This document shows, one piece after another, positions 8,252-16,526 of a stretch of DNA of 64,000 nucleotides. Origin of the DNA: an uncultured Acidimicrobiaceae bacterium. Lineage in GTDB: Bacteria; Actinomycetota; Acidimicrobiia; Spongiisociales; SHLN01. Every line of letters begins with the position of its first letter. Positions within the stretch are counted from its first letter, which is position 1. The stretch spans positions 1-64,000 of the forward strand of contig CAMYMH010000018.1 of assembly GCA_947259275.1 (NCBI GenBank), given 5' to 3'. Below the pieces are notes generated by a model. The model was not told where the DNA came from and did not search any database. It saw only the letters and a program-made list of their open reading frames with translations. The translations under genes were made by a program, and so were the position numbers.

Positions 8252-8927
8252 GAGCGGCCCGACTCCCGGGCCCCGCCAAACCCACGAGGGCGGCGACGGC
8301 CGCCGCTCCGGTGATCCGCCACGCCTCGGGGAGCGCAGAGGTAGACAGGAGCGCAGCGACAATGGCGGTCCCGACCACAATCCAATCTCGCCGGGTGCGC
8401 ACCAGCGCCGCCGCCAGGCCCAGGAAGATCAGCGGGAAGAAGACGTCGATGCCCCATTGTTCGGGGTCGATGGCCTCGCCCATCGCCGCCCCCAGCACGG
8501 TACCGGCCACCCATCCGCCGTACAGCACCAGATCGGTGGCGCCCTTGTAAGCCACCAGGTCTTCCTCGCCAAGGTCGGCGGCGTGGAGTGCCATCCCGAA
8601 GGTCTCGTCCACCAGAACCCAGGCCATCGCCACCCGGGTGGCCAGCGGGCGGGCTCCCAACAGCTGGGCGAGCCGGGCCGACATGGGGACATGGCGCAGC
8701 GCCAGGCCGGTGGTGGCGACCAGCACCGGTGCCGCGCCGGAGGCAAGGAGACCAACCATCGTGAACTGGGCAGCACCGGACACCACGATGACCGATGCCA
8801 GCACCGCCAGCCAGGGTGCCAGGCCCGCCTGCACGGCCAGAACTCCAAAGCCGGTCCCGAAGGCGCCCACCGCCAGGAACAGGACTGCTCCATCACGGAG
8901 GCCGCGCCGAAAGGACGAGCTGACCAT
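8244..8927 (-). CDS. azlC: AzlC family branched-chain amino acid exporter
   Basis: 227 residues, start ATG 8927 (MVSSSFRRGLRDGAV). It begins with the family's usual basic FRRGLRDG stretch and then hydrophobic helices. Family-like motifs are GFGVLAVQAGL, SGAAQFTMVGLL and LRHVPMSARL; the large subunit forms the channel with AzlD. The azlD start overlaps its stop, and an EamA transporter gene ends 19 nt upstream, so three transporter genes lie in one minus-strand run. Confidence 0.88.
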   Translation of the reverse strand: MVSSSFRRGLRDGAVLFLAVGAFGTGFGVLAVQAGLAPWLAVLASVIVVSGAAQFTMVGLLASGAAPVLVATTGLALRHVPMSARLAQLLGARPLATRVAMAWVLVDETFGMALHAADLGEEDLVAYKGATDLVLYGGWVAGTVLGAAMGEAIDPEQWGIDVFFPLIFLGLAAALVRTRRDWIVVGTAIVAALLSTSALPEAWRITGAAAVAALVGLAGPGSRAARE

Positions 8928-8946
8928 CAGCGGCCTGTGCCAAGAG

Positions 8947-9822
8947 TCATACGCCGGCGCCCAACTCGCCGGGTATCCGGGCGGCGCGTTCATTCGACCA
9001 GCCGACCATGACGCCGAAAATGACGACGAGAGCAATCCCCAGCCACCCGCGGGACCCGGGGTCCTCGTCGAGAATTAGCCAGGCCGCCACGACTGCCGCC
9101 ATCGGCTCGACGTACATGGTGGAGCTGAGCATCGACACCGGGACGCGATACATGGCACCGAGGTAGATGAGCCCGGAGATACCGGTCAGTCCAATGCCGA
9201 GGAACAGCACCAGCGGCAAGTCGCCGTCCATGTCGGGTATCGCAGTCACCGCCCACGGGAGCGTGACCAGCGAGGAAACGAGTCCCTGCCAGGCGCCGAA
9301 CCGGAGGGCGCCGAGGTCGGCAGCGCCCGGTTTCACATTCAGCAGCATTGCTGCCAGCAGCCCCCCGGAGGCCAGCGCCCACATAACCCCCTCGGCAGTA
9401 GCCCCGTTGGAGGGGTCGACGGCGACGGCGGCGCCGATAAAACCTCCCACCACGGCGAGCCCGGTCACGACGGCCAGGGGCTCGCCGAGCACTCGGGTGG
9501 CTGCGATCGACATGGCGGGTGCCGCCACGAACACCAGCACAAGTGCCACCAAAACCCGGGTGGTCTGGATGGCCTCAAAGAACGTGAACCAGTGGAGCGG
9601 CAACAACAGGCCACTGATGACGATCGAACGACGGGAGGTGTCTGGTATGCGAACCCCACCCCAGGCCGTCAGCAACAGAAATTGAAAGATGGTCGCCAGC
9701 CAGATGCGGCTGGCCGCCAGCTGGCCGCTCGACAAGCCAACTTCCCGCACGATCACTGGGATGATTCCCCAGGAGCTGGCGAGGGCAACCAGTACAATCG
9801 GGGGCCAGAGGCGGTCGAACAC
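8947..9822 (-). CDS. EamA/DMT family transporter
   Basis: 291 residues with ten hydrophobic helices arranged as two repeats of five, the drug/metabolite transporter fold. The second repeat shows GISGLIYLGAMYRVPVSML, and then a Glu-Pro motif (YVEPMAAVVAAWLILDE) that is typical of EamA domains. It probably exports a small metabolite or amino acid, given its position upstream of azlCD. The substrate is unknown. Confidence 0.85.
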   Translation of the reverse strand: MFDRLWPPIVLVALASSWGIIPVIVREVGLSSGQLAASRIWLATIFQFLLLTAWGGVRIPDTSRRSIVISGLLLPLHWFTFFEAIQTTRVLVALVLVFVAAPAMSIAATRVLGEPLAVVTGLAVVGGFIGAAVAVDPSNGATAEGVMWALASGGLLAAMLLNVKPGAADLGALRFGAWQGLVSSLVTLPWAVTAIPDMDGDLPLVLFLGIGLTGISGLIYLGAMYRVPVSMLSSTMYVEPMAAVVAAWLILDEDPGSRGWLGIALVVIFGVMVGWSNERAARIPGELGAGV

Positions 9823-9907
9823 CGCCGCAGCCTACCGGCCATTAAGTTCCTCAAGCCGGGTGATTTCGGTGCCGAAAACCATCGGTGATTCGATCAACGA
9901 CAGTCCA

Positions 9908-9925
9908 TACTCCAATTATGGAGTA
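9908..9925. promoter_or_regulatory. Palindromic operator-like site
   Basis: TACTCCA-ATTA-TGGAGTA, a perfect 7-bp inverted repeat with a 4-bp spacer. It lies in the 180-bp gap upstream of the EamA-azlC-azlD run, about 86 bp from the EamA start. The size and AT-rich centre fit a dimeric regulator site. No regulator gene is adjacent, so the assignment is tentative. Confidence 0.45.
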
Positions 9926-9970
9926 ACTCCCTTCCTTGGACTCCTCCTCAGCTCGTAGATCGGATTGGAG

Positions 9971-9996
9971 AGGGCCCCGTCGCAAGGCGGGGCCCT
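9971..9996. terminator. Hairpin terminator candidate
   Basis: AGGGCCCCG and CGGGGCCCT form a 9-bp GC-rich stem around an 8-nt loop; TTTCG follows on the plus strand. It lies just beyond the stop (10003) of the minus-strand membrane protein gene. On that strand there is no U-tract. Confidence 0.5.
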
Positions 9997-10002
9997 TTCG
10001 CG

Positions 10003-11157
10003 TCAGCTCTCGGCGGTCTCGAGTCCTTCGAGTGCCTGGAGGTAGGTTTCTCGCACCGCCATCGACTGGCGAACCTCCTGGAGAAGCCCGTCGAAAAACT
10101 CCCGACGGTAGGTCGGCTCGGTGGCGGCATTGACCGTGAAATAGAGACCGGAAAAAGCGGCCAGGAAGCCCGCCGCTCGCAGCAACTCCTCGGTGAGCAC
10201 GATGCGATCACCCCGGAACGACACCGAGTACAGCTCGTTGAGTGGCTGCTCGGTCCACTGGACCAGAGTGTCGGTGTTCATGATGACCAGGCCGAACACC
10301 ACGAAGAACAACCCAATGAAGACACTCACAGCCAGAACCAGCACCCCCTGACTGAACACGAGCACGAGGCCAACGTTTCCCCGTTGGCGGCGTGACAGCG
10401 GGTAGTCGGGAAGGTCCGAAGTGCCCACCACCCCCTCCATCGGCGTGCCGCGGCACAACGTCGCCACCGCTTGAACCGAGTGAAATGTCGCCAGCTCACT
10501 CACCTCACCGGGCAACCGCGAAAGAAGAAACACCACGCCAAGCAGAACAAACAACCCCAGCCCTGCCAGCAGCAGAGTGACGTCGATCCGCGACGTCACT
10601 TGCCAAACCTCGGCATTGATAAACAGGAAAGCATTGAAGAGGAGCAGCAGCGGGAGGGCTCGCATTCCGATGCGGACCGCACCGCCGATATCGCTGAAGA
10701 GGCGCCGGATGGCCCAGGACAGAATTGCCACCACGCCGTAGCTGGCTGCAAGATAGACGACGCCCAGGATGACGATGTTGGAGATGATCGTCAGCCCGGC
10801 GGTGGAAAACTGCCCACCGAAAACAATCGGGACGAAGGCAGGGCCGAGGATGAAGACCGCCAGTTCCAGCCGGCCCACTCGCTCGGGACGGGTGAGCAAC
10901 GGTCGGACCCCCCGAAGCCAGTTGACTCCTGCCCAGATGGCGAGCAGCAGCGCCACGCCCCCGATGGCGACGCCGATGTTCTCGCCGATGGAGAAGTCGT
11001 CGCTGAGCGCCCCGATCATGCTGAACAGGAAAATCACAATCAGAAGTGGTAGCACCCGGGTGAACACATCCTCAGCGGCGTTGTAGTTGGCGATGAGGTG
11101 GGGGACACCCCGGCGCAGGAACCAGCGCTCGGTGTCGGCAATCGAATCGGTGCTCAT
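10003..11157 (-). CDS. Multi-pass membrane protein, unknown function
   Basis: 384 residues from ATG 11157 (MSTDSIADTERWFLRRG). There are nine or so hydrophobic helices, a long soluble loop around residues 260-290, and a charged C-terminal helix (EFFDGLLQEVRQSMAVRETY). The layout, an N-terminal amphipathic segment RRGVPHLI followed by membrane helices, recurs in uncharacterised actinobacterial integral membrane proteins. I do not recognise a functional motif. It is divergent from the 11223 gene, with 65 bp between them. Confidence 0.6.
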   Translation of the reverse strand: MSTDSIADTERWFLRRGVPHLIANYNAAEDVFTRVLPLLIVIFLFSMIGALSDDFSIGENIGVAIGGVALLLAIWAGVNWLRGVRPLLTRPERVGRLELAVFILGPAFVPIVFGGQFSTAGLTIISNIVILGVVYLAASYGVVAILSWAIRRLFSDIGGAVRIGMRALPLLLLFNAFLFINAEVWQVTSRIDVTLLLAGLGLFVLLGVVFLLSRLPGEVSELATFHSVQAVATLCRGTPMEGVVGTSDLPDYPLSRRQRGNVGLVLVFSQGVLVLAVSVFIGLFFVVFGLVIMNTDTLVQWTEQPLNELYSVSFRGDRIVLTEELLRAAGFLAAFSGLYFTVNAATEPTYRREFFDGLLQEVRQSMAVRETYLQALEGLETAES

Positions 11158-11222
11158 TCCGGCAAGTTTGGTGGCTGGGATCCCAGGTGCGAAGCACCCG
11201 GTGCAACAACTAGCCTCTCGCC

Positions 11223-12002
11223 ATGGATTCGATCGCCGATGAACGCGCCTACTTCTCCCAACGGTGGCCCGAACTGCGCACGGTCCTCGAAGAGTCGGGG
11301 CCTGCCGGCCTGGTCGCGACCATCCTGGCCAGCGACTCCGATGCAGAACGGGCCGCCCTGTTCCGGTTTGCTCGCCAGGGCCTGGTACTCGACGAATGGG
11401 AAGGCAAGGGCCGCCTCGACGCCTACCTGACGGTGACAAACGCAGGCCGCGAGTGGCTGAGTGAGCGGGCCGAGGCCGTGACGCCCGAGGAGCGCAAGAG
11501 CTACCTGGCCGTTCTCGCCGAACTCACCTTCAACTTCGCCGCCGACATTGCCGATTGCTGGCCGGGCGACGACGAGCCCCGCGATCAGAGACACTTCCAG
11601 CTTGGCATGGAGGTCGCCGAGCAGTCGGTCGGACTGCGTGAGGAACTCGGCAAGCCGGACAGCTCCAAACATCTCGGCTGGTGGGCGTTCGGCTATCACC
11701 AGTTGCGCCTCGGCCACACCGACGGCGCCGTCGACGGCATGGAACGATCCCTCGAGCACGCCCGCCGGGCCGCTCGCGAGGCCGGCGAACACGATGAAAT
11801 CTCCTCCCAGGCCCCGTTCCCGGTGCTCATCGGCGCCGGTTATCTCGGCCTGGCCCGCATCGCCGACGGCGAGCCCTCAGGACCCGACCTCTACGGGGAG
11901 GCAATTGCCGCCTTCCGCGCCCAGCTGACCGATGAGGAACGCAGGGACGACGCCCAATTCGGCATCGATCAGCTCGAGCGGGTACGGGCGTTCATATCGT
12001 GA
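11223..12002 (+). CDS. Hypothetical helical-repeat protein
   Basis: 259 residues, soluble and largely alpha-helical. The middle (LGWWAFGYHQLRLGHTDGAV ... MERSLEHARRAAREAGE) looks like a short run of TPR-like helices, but no catalytic motif is visible. Its stop overlaps the GTG of the following VOC protein as GTGA, so the two are probably co-translated. Confidence 0.6.
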   Translation: MDSIADERAYFSQRWPELRTVLEESGPAGLVATILASDSDAERAALFRFARQGLVLDEWEGKGRLDAYLTVTNAGREWLSERAEAVTPEERKSYLAVLAELTFNFAADIADCWPGDDEPRDQRHFQLGMEVAEQSVGLREELGKPDSSKHLGWWAFGYHQLRLGHTDGAVDGMERSLEHARRAAREAGEHDEISSQAPFPVLIGAGYLGLARIADGEPSGPDLYGEAIAAFRAQLTDEERRDDAQFGIDQLERVRAFIS

Positions 12003-12397
12003 GCGAGTTCCCAACTCCCGACATGGCCCTGACCCATATCCTCGTGGTCGACGACCTGGAGCGCTCAACCGCCTGGTACCGCGATGTGCTCGGCGCCGAG
12101 CTGTACCGGGAGTACGGCGGGTCGTCGGCAGTGTTCACGTTCAACGGGACCTGGTTGCTCCTCGTCACCGGCGGAGACCCAACTCCCGACAAGCCCGACA
12201 TCTCGTTCGCTGTCCCCGCAGACCGGGGAGTGGTCGATCATTCGTTCACCATCCGGGTAGAGGACTGCCGCCAGGCTTACGGGACTTTGCGTGATCGGGG
12301 CGCCGAGTTCCTCACGCCGCCATACGACTGGAGTGGTGAGATCCGCTGCTTTTTTCGTGATCCGGACGGACACCTCTTCGAGATCAGCCAGGTGTGA
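11999..12397 (+). CDS. VOC (glyoxalase/bleomycin-resistance) family protein
   Basis: 132 residues from GTG. It shows the two beta-alpha-beta-beta-beta modules of the vicinal-oxygen-chelate fold. The metal-site motif HILVVDDLERSTAWYRDVLG is near the start, DHSFTIRVEDC in the middle, and the terminal RDPDGHLFEISQV carries the final Glu ligand. It may be a small dioxygenase, a lyase or a binding protein; the substrate is unknown. Confidence 0.85.
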   Translation: MSEFPTPDMALTHILVVDDLERSTAWYRDVLGAELYREYGGSSAVFTFNGTWLLLVTGGDPTPDKPDISFAVPADRGVVDHSFTIRVEDCRQAYGTLRDRGAEFLTPPYDWSGEIRCFFRDPDGHLFEISQV

Positions 12398-12442
12398 CCG
12401 GCGTTCTCCCGGATCATGCGCGCCCGCAGTAACGTCCCTCGC

Positions 12443-12964
12443 ATGTCCGGCCTAAATCGTTACCGCATCTCGTCCGCCCAGTCGACCGTAACCATCGTCG
12501 GGGAAACATCGCTGCACCCGATCACCGTGAACGTAACCCCGAACGGTTGGATGGAGGCGAGGATCGAGAACGGCGAGTTCATCGCCGACAACGACCTCAG
12601 AGGTCAGGTCGAAATCGCCGTCATCGAGTTCCGCTCCGGCAATCCGCTGGTCGATCGGGAGACCCGACGCCGGCTCAACGCCAAGCGTTATCCCACCATT
12701 CGAGGCGAACTGAGCGAGGTGGTAACGATCGAAGGACCTAAGGCAACCGTCAAAGGGGTGGTCACCTTCATCGGCCAGGATGTCGAACTCGAAGGAGATA
12801 TCGGCATCGCCGACTCGTCAGACCGCGTCATCAACCTCGTGGGCGAAGGTCAGATGGACGTGCAATGGTGGGGCCTCGAGCCACCAACCTTGCTGGTCTT
12901 GAAAATGGAGCCGGTGGTCAGAGTGTCCGTCGATCTTCTCTTTGAGCAAGTCGACGCCCCCTGA
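12443..12964 (+). CDS. YceI-like family protein
   Basis: 173 residues from ATG 12443 (MSGLNRYRIS). It has the lipocalin-like YceI pattern: YRISSAQSTVTIVGETSLHP at the start, EIAVIEFRSGNPLVDRETRR, then KRYPTIRGELSEV and a final beta-strand block. Family members bind isoprenoid or other amphipathic ligands. There is no signal peptide, so it is probably cytosolic, which is less usual. An in-frame ATG at 12416 would add nine residues. Confidence 0.65.
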   Translation: MSGLNRYRISSAQSTVTIVGETSLHPITVNVTPNGWMEARIENGEFIADNDLRGQVEIAVIEFRSGNPLVDRETRRRLNAKRYPTIRGELSEVVTIEGPKATVKGVVTFIGQDVELEGDIGIADSSDRVINLVGEGQMDVQWWGLEPPTLLVLKMEPVVRVSVDLLFEQVDAP

Positions 12965-12998
12965 CCCCACCGTGCCAGGCTCCAGCCGGCCGAGGGCG

Positions 12999-13280
12999 TC
13001 AGCCGAGAGACCCCATCACCTTCATAACGGTGTGCTGCGGATCCAGGCCGGCGGCCTCGAACACCTTGAACGCCGGGTGGGTCTGCTCGTCGTGGAGCGC
13101 TCGATCATGCGCCTCGGTACTGTCCCAGATCGCTGCCACGCGTACGTAGTCGCCATCGGCAACCAGATAGGCAGACACGAGTCCATCGGGTTGTTCTCCG
13201 ACCACCAGGTCCGACCACTCGCCGAACAGATTGTCCCTGTCGGCCTCGCCGGCCTCCGCATGCGCCATCGAAAGAATCAC
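12999..13280 (-). CDS. Small ferredoxin-like (ABM-type) domain protein
   Basis: 93 residues. The pattern of MILSMAHAEAGEADR, a central SAYLVADGDYVRVAAIWDS and a C-terminal LDPQHTVMKVMGSL suggests the alpha+beta fold of the antibiotic biosynthesis monooxygenase/dimeric barrel family. Function unknown. It ends convergently with the YceI-like gene, with 34 bp between them. Confidence 0.55.
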   Translation of the reverse strand: MILSMAHAEAGEADRDNLFGEWSDLVVGEQPDGLVSAYLVADGDYVRVAAIWDSTEAHDRALHDEQTHPAFKVFEAAGLDPQHTVMKVMGSLG

Positions 13281-13386
13281 GTTGTCTCCTGATTGGATTG
13301 GAAAAGGCTACCCGTCCAGGGCTCAGCCTGCTCCGCTGATCCCATCAGCTCGGCACCCCAGAAGGGAGCACGACAAGTGGAAAGGG

Positions 13387-13752
13387 CTAGAAGTTCCGGG
13401 CCGCTTCGATGTCGTCGACGCCGAACACGACCTCGCCTTCCATCGTGATGTAGAGCAGGTCGACGTTGACACCCAGGTCCGCCATTCGCCGCGCCAGCGT
13501 GCCCAACTCGCCCGGCTTGTCGTGGGCCTTGAAGGTGAGCACGGGGCGAACCGGTCCCGCCTCCAGCCCCGCGCCACCGACCGCGGCGGCTGCCGCATCG
13601 GGGTCATCAACCATGAGGTGGATTACGCCCCGGCCTTCGCAGGCGAAGCCACAGCCACCTTTGATGTTGATGCCGGCGCTTCCCAGCGCTTCCCCCAGGT
13701 CGGCGATCGTGCCAGGCCGATCAGCCAGAAATACTGTCAGATCCCATGCCAT
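13387..13752 (-). CDS. Tandem ACT-domain protein
   Basis: 121 residues from ATG 13752 (MAWDLTVFLADRPG); the track's 193-residue version is an upstream extension. Two ACT-like modules are visible: DRPGTIADLGEALGSAGINI with a following Cys-containing strand, and DKPGELGTLARRMADLGVNV. ACT pairs bind amino acids and regulate enzymes or act as free-standing sensors. The neighbours do not identify a target. Confidence 0.75.
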   Translation of the reverse strand: MAWDLTVFLADRPGTIADLGEALGSAGINIKGGCGFACEGRGVIHLMVDDPDAAAAAVGGAGLEAGPVRPVLTFKAHDKPGELGTLARRMADLGVNVDLLYITMEGEVVFGVDDIEAARNF

Positions 13753-13966
13753 GACGGCTCCTCTCTCTCTGCAGTCAGTCCCTCTCGGAACATACTCTCC
13801 GGCCCTGCCCCGTGCCCGACTCCCTCCGATCGCAGTGCCAACTGGCCGTCTGGGAGGTGCGGGCTGGCCCCGAAGCCGTCGGCTCGTCGTTGAGCCGCGA
13901 TGCGTAGTCTCGGAGGGGAAGAACTCCCTCCAGGGGGGAGAGACCATCGCATCGGGAGGTGCAACC

Positions 13967-14359
13967 ATGACCAGTCATCCGAATCTCGAAAGTGCCCGCG
14001 CCGGATACGAGGCGTTCGCGGCCGGCGACATGGCTACCGTGAACGAACTCTTCGCCGATGACATCGTGTGGCACTCCGGCGGAAACAACATCCTGAGCGG
14101 TGACTACCAAGGCAAGGAGGCCGTCTTCAACTTCTTCGGTCGGCTGATGCAGGAAAGTGACGGCAGTTTCAAGAACGACATCCACGACATGCTCGCCAAC
14201 GACGAACACGGCGTCGCCCTCGTTACCGCCACCGCCACCCGCGGCGGTAAGTCGCTCGAGGCCCGGGCAGTCCACATCTTCCATATGCGCGACGGGAAGA
14301 TGACCGAGTTCTGGGCCTTCCCGGAGGACCAGAGCCAGTTCGACGACTTCTGGTCGTAA
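13967..14359 (+). CDS. SnoaL-like/NTF2-fold protein
   Basis: 130 residues from ATG 13967, preceded by the ribosome-binding stretch GGGAGGTG. It shows the SnoaL/ketosteroid-isomerase-like pattern: ARAGYEAFAAGDMATVNELF near the start, DDIVWHSGG, and the end HIFHMRDGKMTEFWAFPED. Such proteins bind or isomerise small hydrophobic molecules, or have no catalytic role. The long upstream part of the ORF track entry (from 13466) is a shadow of the ACT gene. Confidence 0.8.
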   Translation: MTSHPNLESARAGYEAFAAGDMATVNELFADDIVWHSGGNNILSGDYQGKEAVFNFFGRLMQESDGSFKNDIHDMLANDEHGVALVTATATRGGKSLEARAVHIFHMRDGKMTEFWAFPEDQSQFDDFWS

Positions 14360-14380
14360 TCCTCCTTCTTCTGACCTCGT

Positions 14381-15058
14381 TCAGGTCCCTAAGAAACGGA
14401 TCACCACATCGTCGAGCGGTTTGCGGGTGATGTCGGGGACCAGGCAATCGTCTGCCGGGTAGCCGATGGGCAGCATGGCAAACGGCCGCTCGTTCTCGGG
14501 ACGGCCGAGCAGCTTGGTTAGAAACGCCATCGGACTCGGTGTGTGAGTCAGGGTGGCAAGGCCCATTTGGTGGATGGCGGCAATGAACATCCCACAGGCG
14601 ATGCCAACGCTCTCCTTGACGTAGAAGTGCTTGAGGCGGTTACCGGCGGGATCGACCCCATACCGTTGCTCGAAGAGCACCACGATCCAGGGAACGGTCT
14701 CGAGGAACTCCTTGTGCCAGTCGGTGCCGAGCGGACGGAGCGCCTCCAGCCAGTCGTCCGGCAGCCGCCCACCCTGATAGTTGGTGCGTTCCTCTTCCTC
14801 GGCTGCCTCTCGGATCTGGCGTTTGAGGTCATGGTCGCCGATGAGCACGAAGGTCCACGGTTGGCGATGAGCACCGGAAGGGGCGGTTGAGGCCGTGGCA
14901 ATCGCCTGTTCGATCGCCTCACGGGGAACCGGGTCGGCGCTGAACATCCGTACGCTCCGACGCCCTTCCATCAAGTCAAAGAACCATTGGGCGCGTTCAA
15001 TGACCTCTGGTTGAGGGACGCGGCCGGGGCGATACGGAATGAATGTCGGATTGGTCAT
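14381..15058 (-). CDS. Nitroreductase-family flavoprotein, iodotyrosine deiodinase-like
   Basis: 225 residues from ATG 15058 (MTNPTFIPYR). FMN-binding motifs are RRSVRMF and STAPSGAHRQPW, and the terminal flavin region is LGRPENERPFAMLPIGYPA. Residues of about 88-116 (EEEERTNY ... DWHKEFLE) contain Glu, Tyr and Lys at the spacing that forms the zwitterion-binding lid in iodotyrosine deiodinases. That lid binds halotyrosine for reductive dehalogenation. In this subfamily the residues are diagnostic, but a role in a bacterium may instead be nitro- or enone-reduction. No reductase partner is adjacent. Confidence 0.8.
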   Translation of the reverse strand: MTNPTFIPYRPGRVPQPEVIERAQWFFDLMEGRRSVRMFSADPVPREAIEQAIATASTAPSGAHRQPWTFVLIGDHDLKRQIREAAEEEERTNYQGGRLPDDWLEALRPLGTDWHKEFLETVPWIVVLFEQRYGVDPAGNRLKHFYVKESVGIACGMFIAAIHQMGLATLTHTPSPMAFLTKLLGRPENERPFAMLPIGYPADDCLVPDITRKPLDDVVIRFLGT

Positions 15059-15095
15059 GGCACCTCCTGGCTGACCGACCCTACCGGGCCGGCCA

Positions 15096-16346
15096 TCAGC
15101 CGGCACGCCCGACGAAGATGTCGATCACATGGTCTTGTTCGCTGTGCTGGGACGGCACTACCGACGGGGTGAGGCCGGCGGAGCGCATCGCCTCCAACCA
15201 GGTTGCGCGGGGGAATAAGCCGAGCTCGTGGACTTCCTCGAGTACCTCGGTCTTGCCGTTCTCCTCGAACCAATAGGTCATTTCCATCAGGTAGGTCGAG
15301 TCACCGGGGTCGGGGTCCCGGGTCCGCGATTCGTAGCGAAGGGCGCGGGTTTCGTCCTGGTGGCCTCCCGAGCCGGTTACCGGTCGAAACGTCTCCACTA
15401 CCTCGTCGGGGGCGAAGAGGACGGCTCCCCCCCGCCGGCAATGCACGGCGGCAGTTTCGATGGCCGCGCGTAGATCCTCCTCAGTTGTCAGGTAGTCGAC
15501 CGCGTCGTGGACGAAGACCGCGTCGAATCGTCGCTCCAGGCGCACCCTTCGCATGTCGCCGACTACGTGTTCACATTCGGGGTTGATGGTTTGGCTCAAC
15601 GCCAGCATGGCGGGGGAGAGGTCGACCAGTGTCAGCGCGGCGTGGTGCTTCATGTGAGATGCGTTGTTGCCGCCGCCGCTTCCAAGCTCGAGGATGGTTT
15701 CGACCGGCCCGGTAGCCGCTTTCTGAATCTCGGCAAGGTAGAAGGCCGCTTCCTCCTCGTATTCGGCGGGAGCCGTTAGGAGATGGAACCAGCCGGCCAG
15801 GTCGGTATATATGCGCGGGAGCGGAGCCAGCCGGCGAAGAAGCTCATCGACGATGTCATGCACGGACCGGCCTTGCACCTGAACTGCGATGTCCGAAACG
15901 GCACCGAAATGCGAATGGCGGTGCTTCGCCTGGGCGGCCAGCAGCTCGGTTGGTTCCAGCCCGAGGCTGCGGCGGTGAGTTCCTGCCCGCACCCGCTCGG
16001 CGAGGTAGCCGGGCTCGGCCTGGAGCCACACGACCGTATGGGGTGCCAGGAGCGCCCGACTTTCCTCATCCTCCACCACACTGGCCGCAGCCGCGATAAT
16101 CACTGCTTCCGACCCGAATGACGCCAGCGCGTTGGCCAGCTGCGCCGCTTCGATCGCGTGGAACTCCTCGACGCCGAGGCGCTCGGCGAGCTCCCGACCG
16201 GTGGCATCGTACTCGGCCTCGATCCCCGCGTCGTTGTCGATGAAACGGTACCCGAGCCGGTCGGCGAGGGCGCGTCCAAGGGTGGTCTTGCCCGACCCCA
16301 TCAGCCCAACCAGCACGATTGGCTTGGGATAGTCCGAGTACGCCAC
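15096..16346 (-). CDS. Shikimate-kinase-like P-loop domain fused to SAM methyltransferase
   Basis: 416 residues from GTG. Residues 1-175 form a P-loop kinase like AroK: Walker A GLMGSGKTTLGRALADRLG, then FIDNDAGIE. The FRxxE motif, however, reads FHAIE and the GGG loop reads AAAAS, so the usual shikimate-binding residues are not conserved. Residues of about 185-416 form a class I methyltransferase: motif I ILELGSGGGNNASHM, then LTLVDLSPAMLALS, VVGDMRRVRL and FDAVFVHDAV. The domains are joined without a gap, so this is one chain. The acceptor substrate is unknown. It is directly preceded by a 38-codon ORF. Confidence 0.75.
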   Translation of the reverse strand: MAYSDYPKPIVLVGLMGSGKTTLGRALADRLGYRFIDNDAGIEAEYDATGRELAERLGVEEFHAIEAAQLANALASFGSEAVIIAAAASVVEDEESRALLAPHTVVWLQAEPGYLAERVRAGTHRRSLGLEPTELLAAQAKHRHSHFGAVSDIAVQVQGRSVHDIVDELLRRLAPLPRIYTDLAGWFHLLTAPAEYEEEAAFYLAEIQKAATGPVETILELGSGGGNNASHMKHHAALTLVDLSPAMLALSQTINPECEHVVGDMRRVRLERRFDAVFVHDAVDYLTTEEDLRAAIETAAVHCRRGGAVLFAPDEVVETFRPVTGSGGHQDETRALRYESRTRDPDPGDSTYLMEMTYWFEENGKTEVLEEVHELGLFPRATWLEAMRSAGLTPSVVPSQHSEQDHVIDIFVGRAG

Positions 16347-16463
16347 CTAGCCGCCCAGGGCTGATATCTCCGCCGCCACGCGGCGGTTGAGCGAGAGCAC
16401 TATGTCCCACCCTCCCAGCTCGACGACGAGGTTGTCACCACCGACGCTCACCACACCTGCCAT
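16347..16463 (-). CDS. 38-residue ORF coupled to the kinase-methyltransferase gene
   Basis: Too short for the ORF track. It starts at ATG 16463 and reads MAGVVSVGGDNLVVELGG and on to ISALGG, then a TAG that abuts the GTG of the following gene with no gap. The composition is protein-like, alternating hydrophobic and charged residues as a small beta-hairpin plus helix would. No strong ribosome-binding site is seen. It could be a small protein, a leader peptide, or the remnant of a longer gene. Confidence 0.4.
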   Translation of the reverse strand: MAGVVSVGGDNLVVELGGWDIVLSLNRRVAAEISALGG

Positions 16464-16526
16464 AGCGCGACGCTACCGGATCAGGGCCGGAGGGGGGGCA
16501 GCGGGTCGCGGGCAGCAGGCAGCTGG

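Noticed and set aside
8016-9011. 331-residue plus-strand ORF opposite azlC/azlD, and similar long antisense ORFs (23467..24597, 24836..26083, 31199..32413)
   Set aside because: Codon-phase shadows of high-GC genes on the other strand. They have no recognisable domain and an amino-acid composition typical of antisense frames.
9971-9996. Strong minus-strand intrinsic terminator for the 10003 gene
   Set aside because: The stem is good but no U-tract follows on the minus strand. It is kept only as a candidate structure.
15096-16346. Annotation as shikimate kinase (aroK)
   Set aside because: Key substrate residues are missing and the second half is a methyltransferase, so a symbol would mislead.
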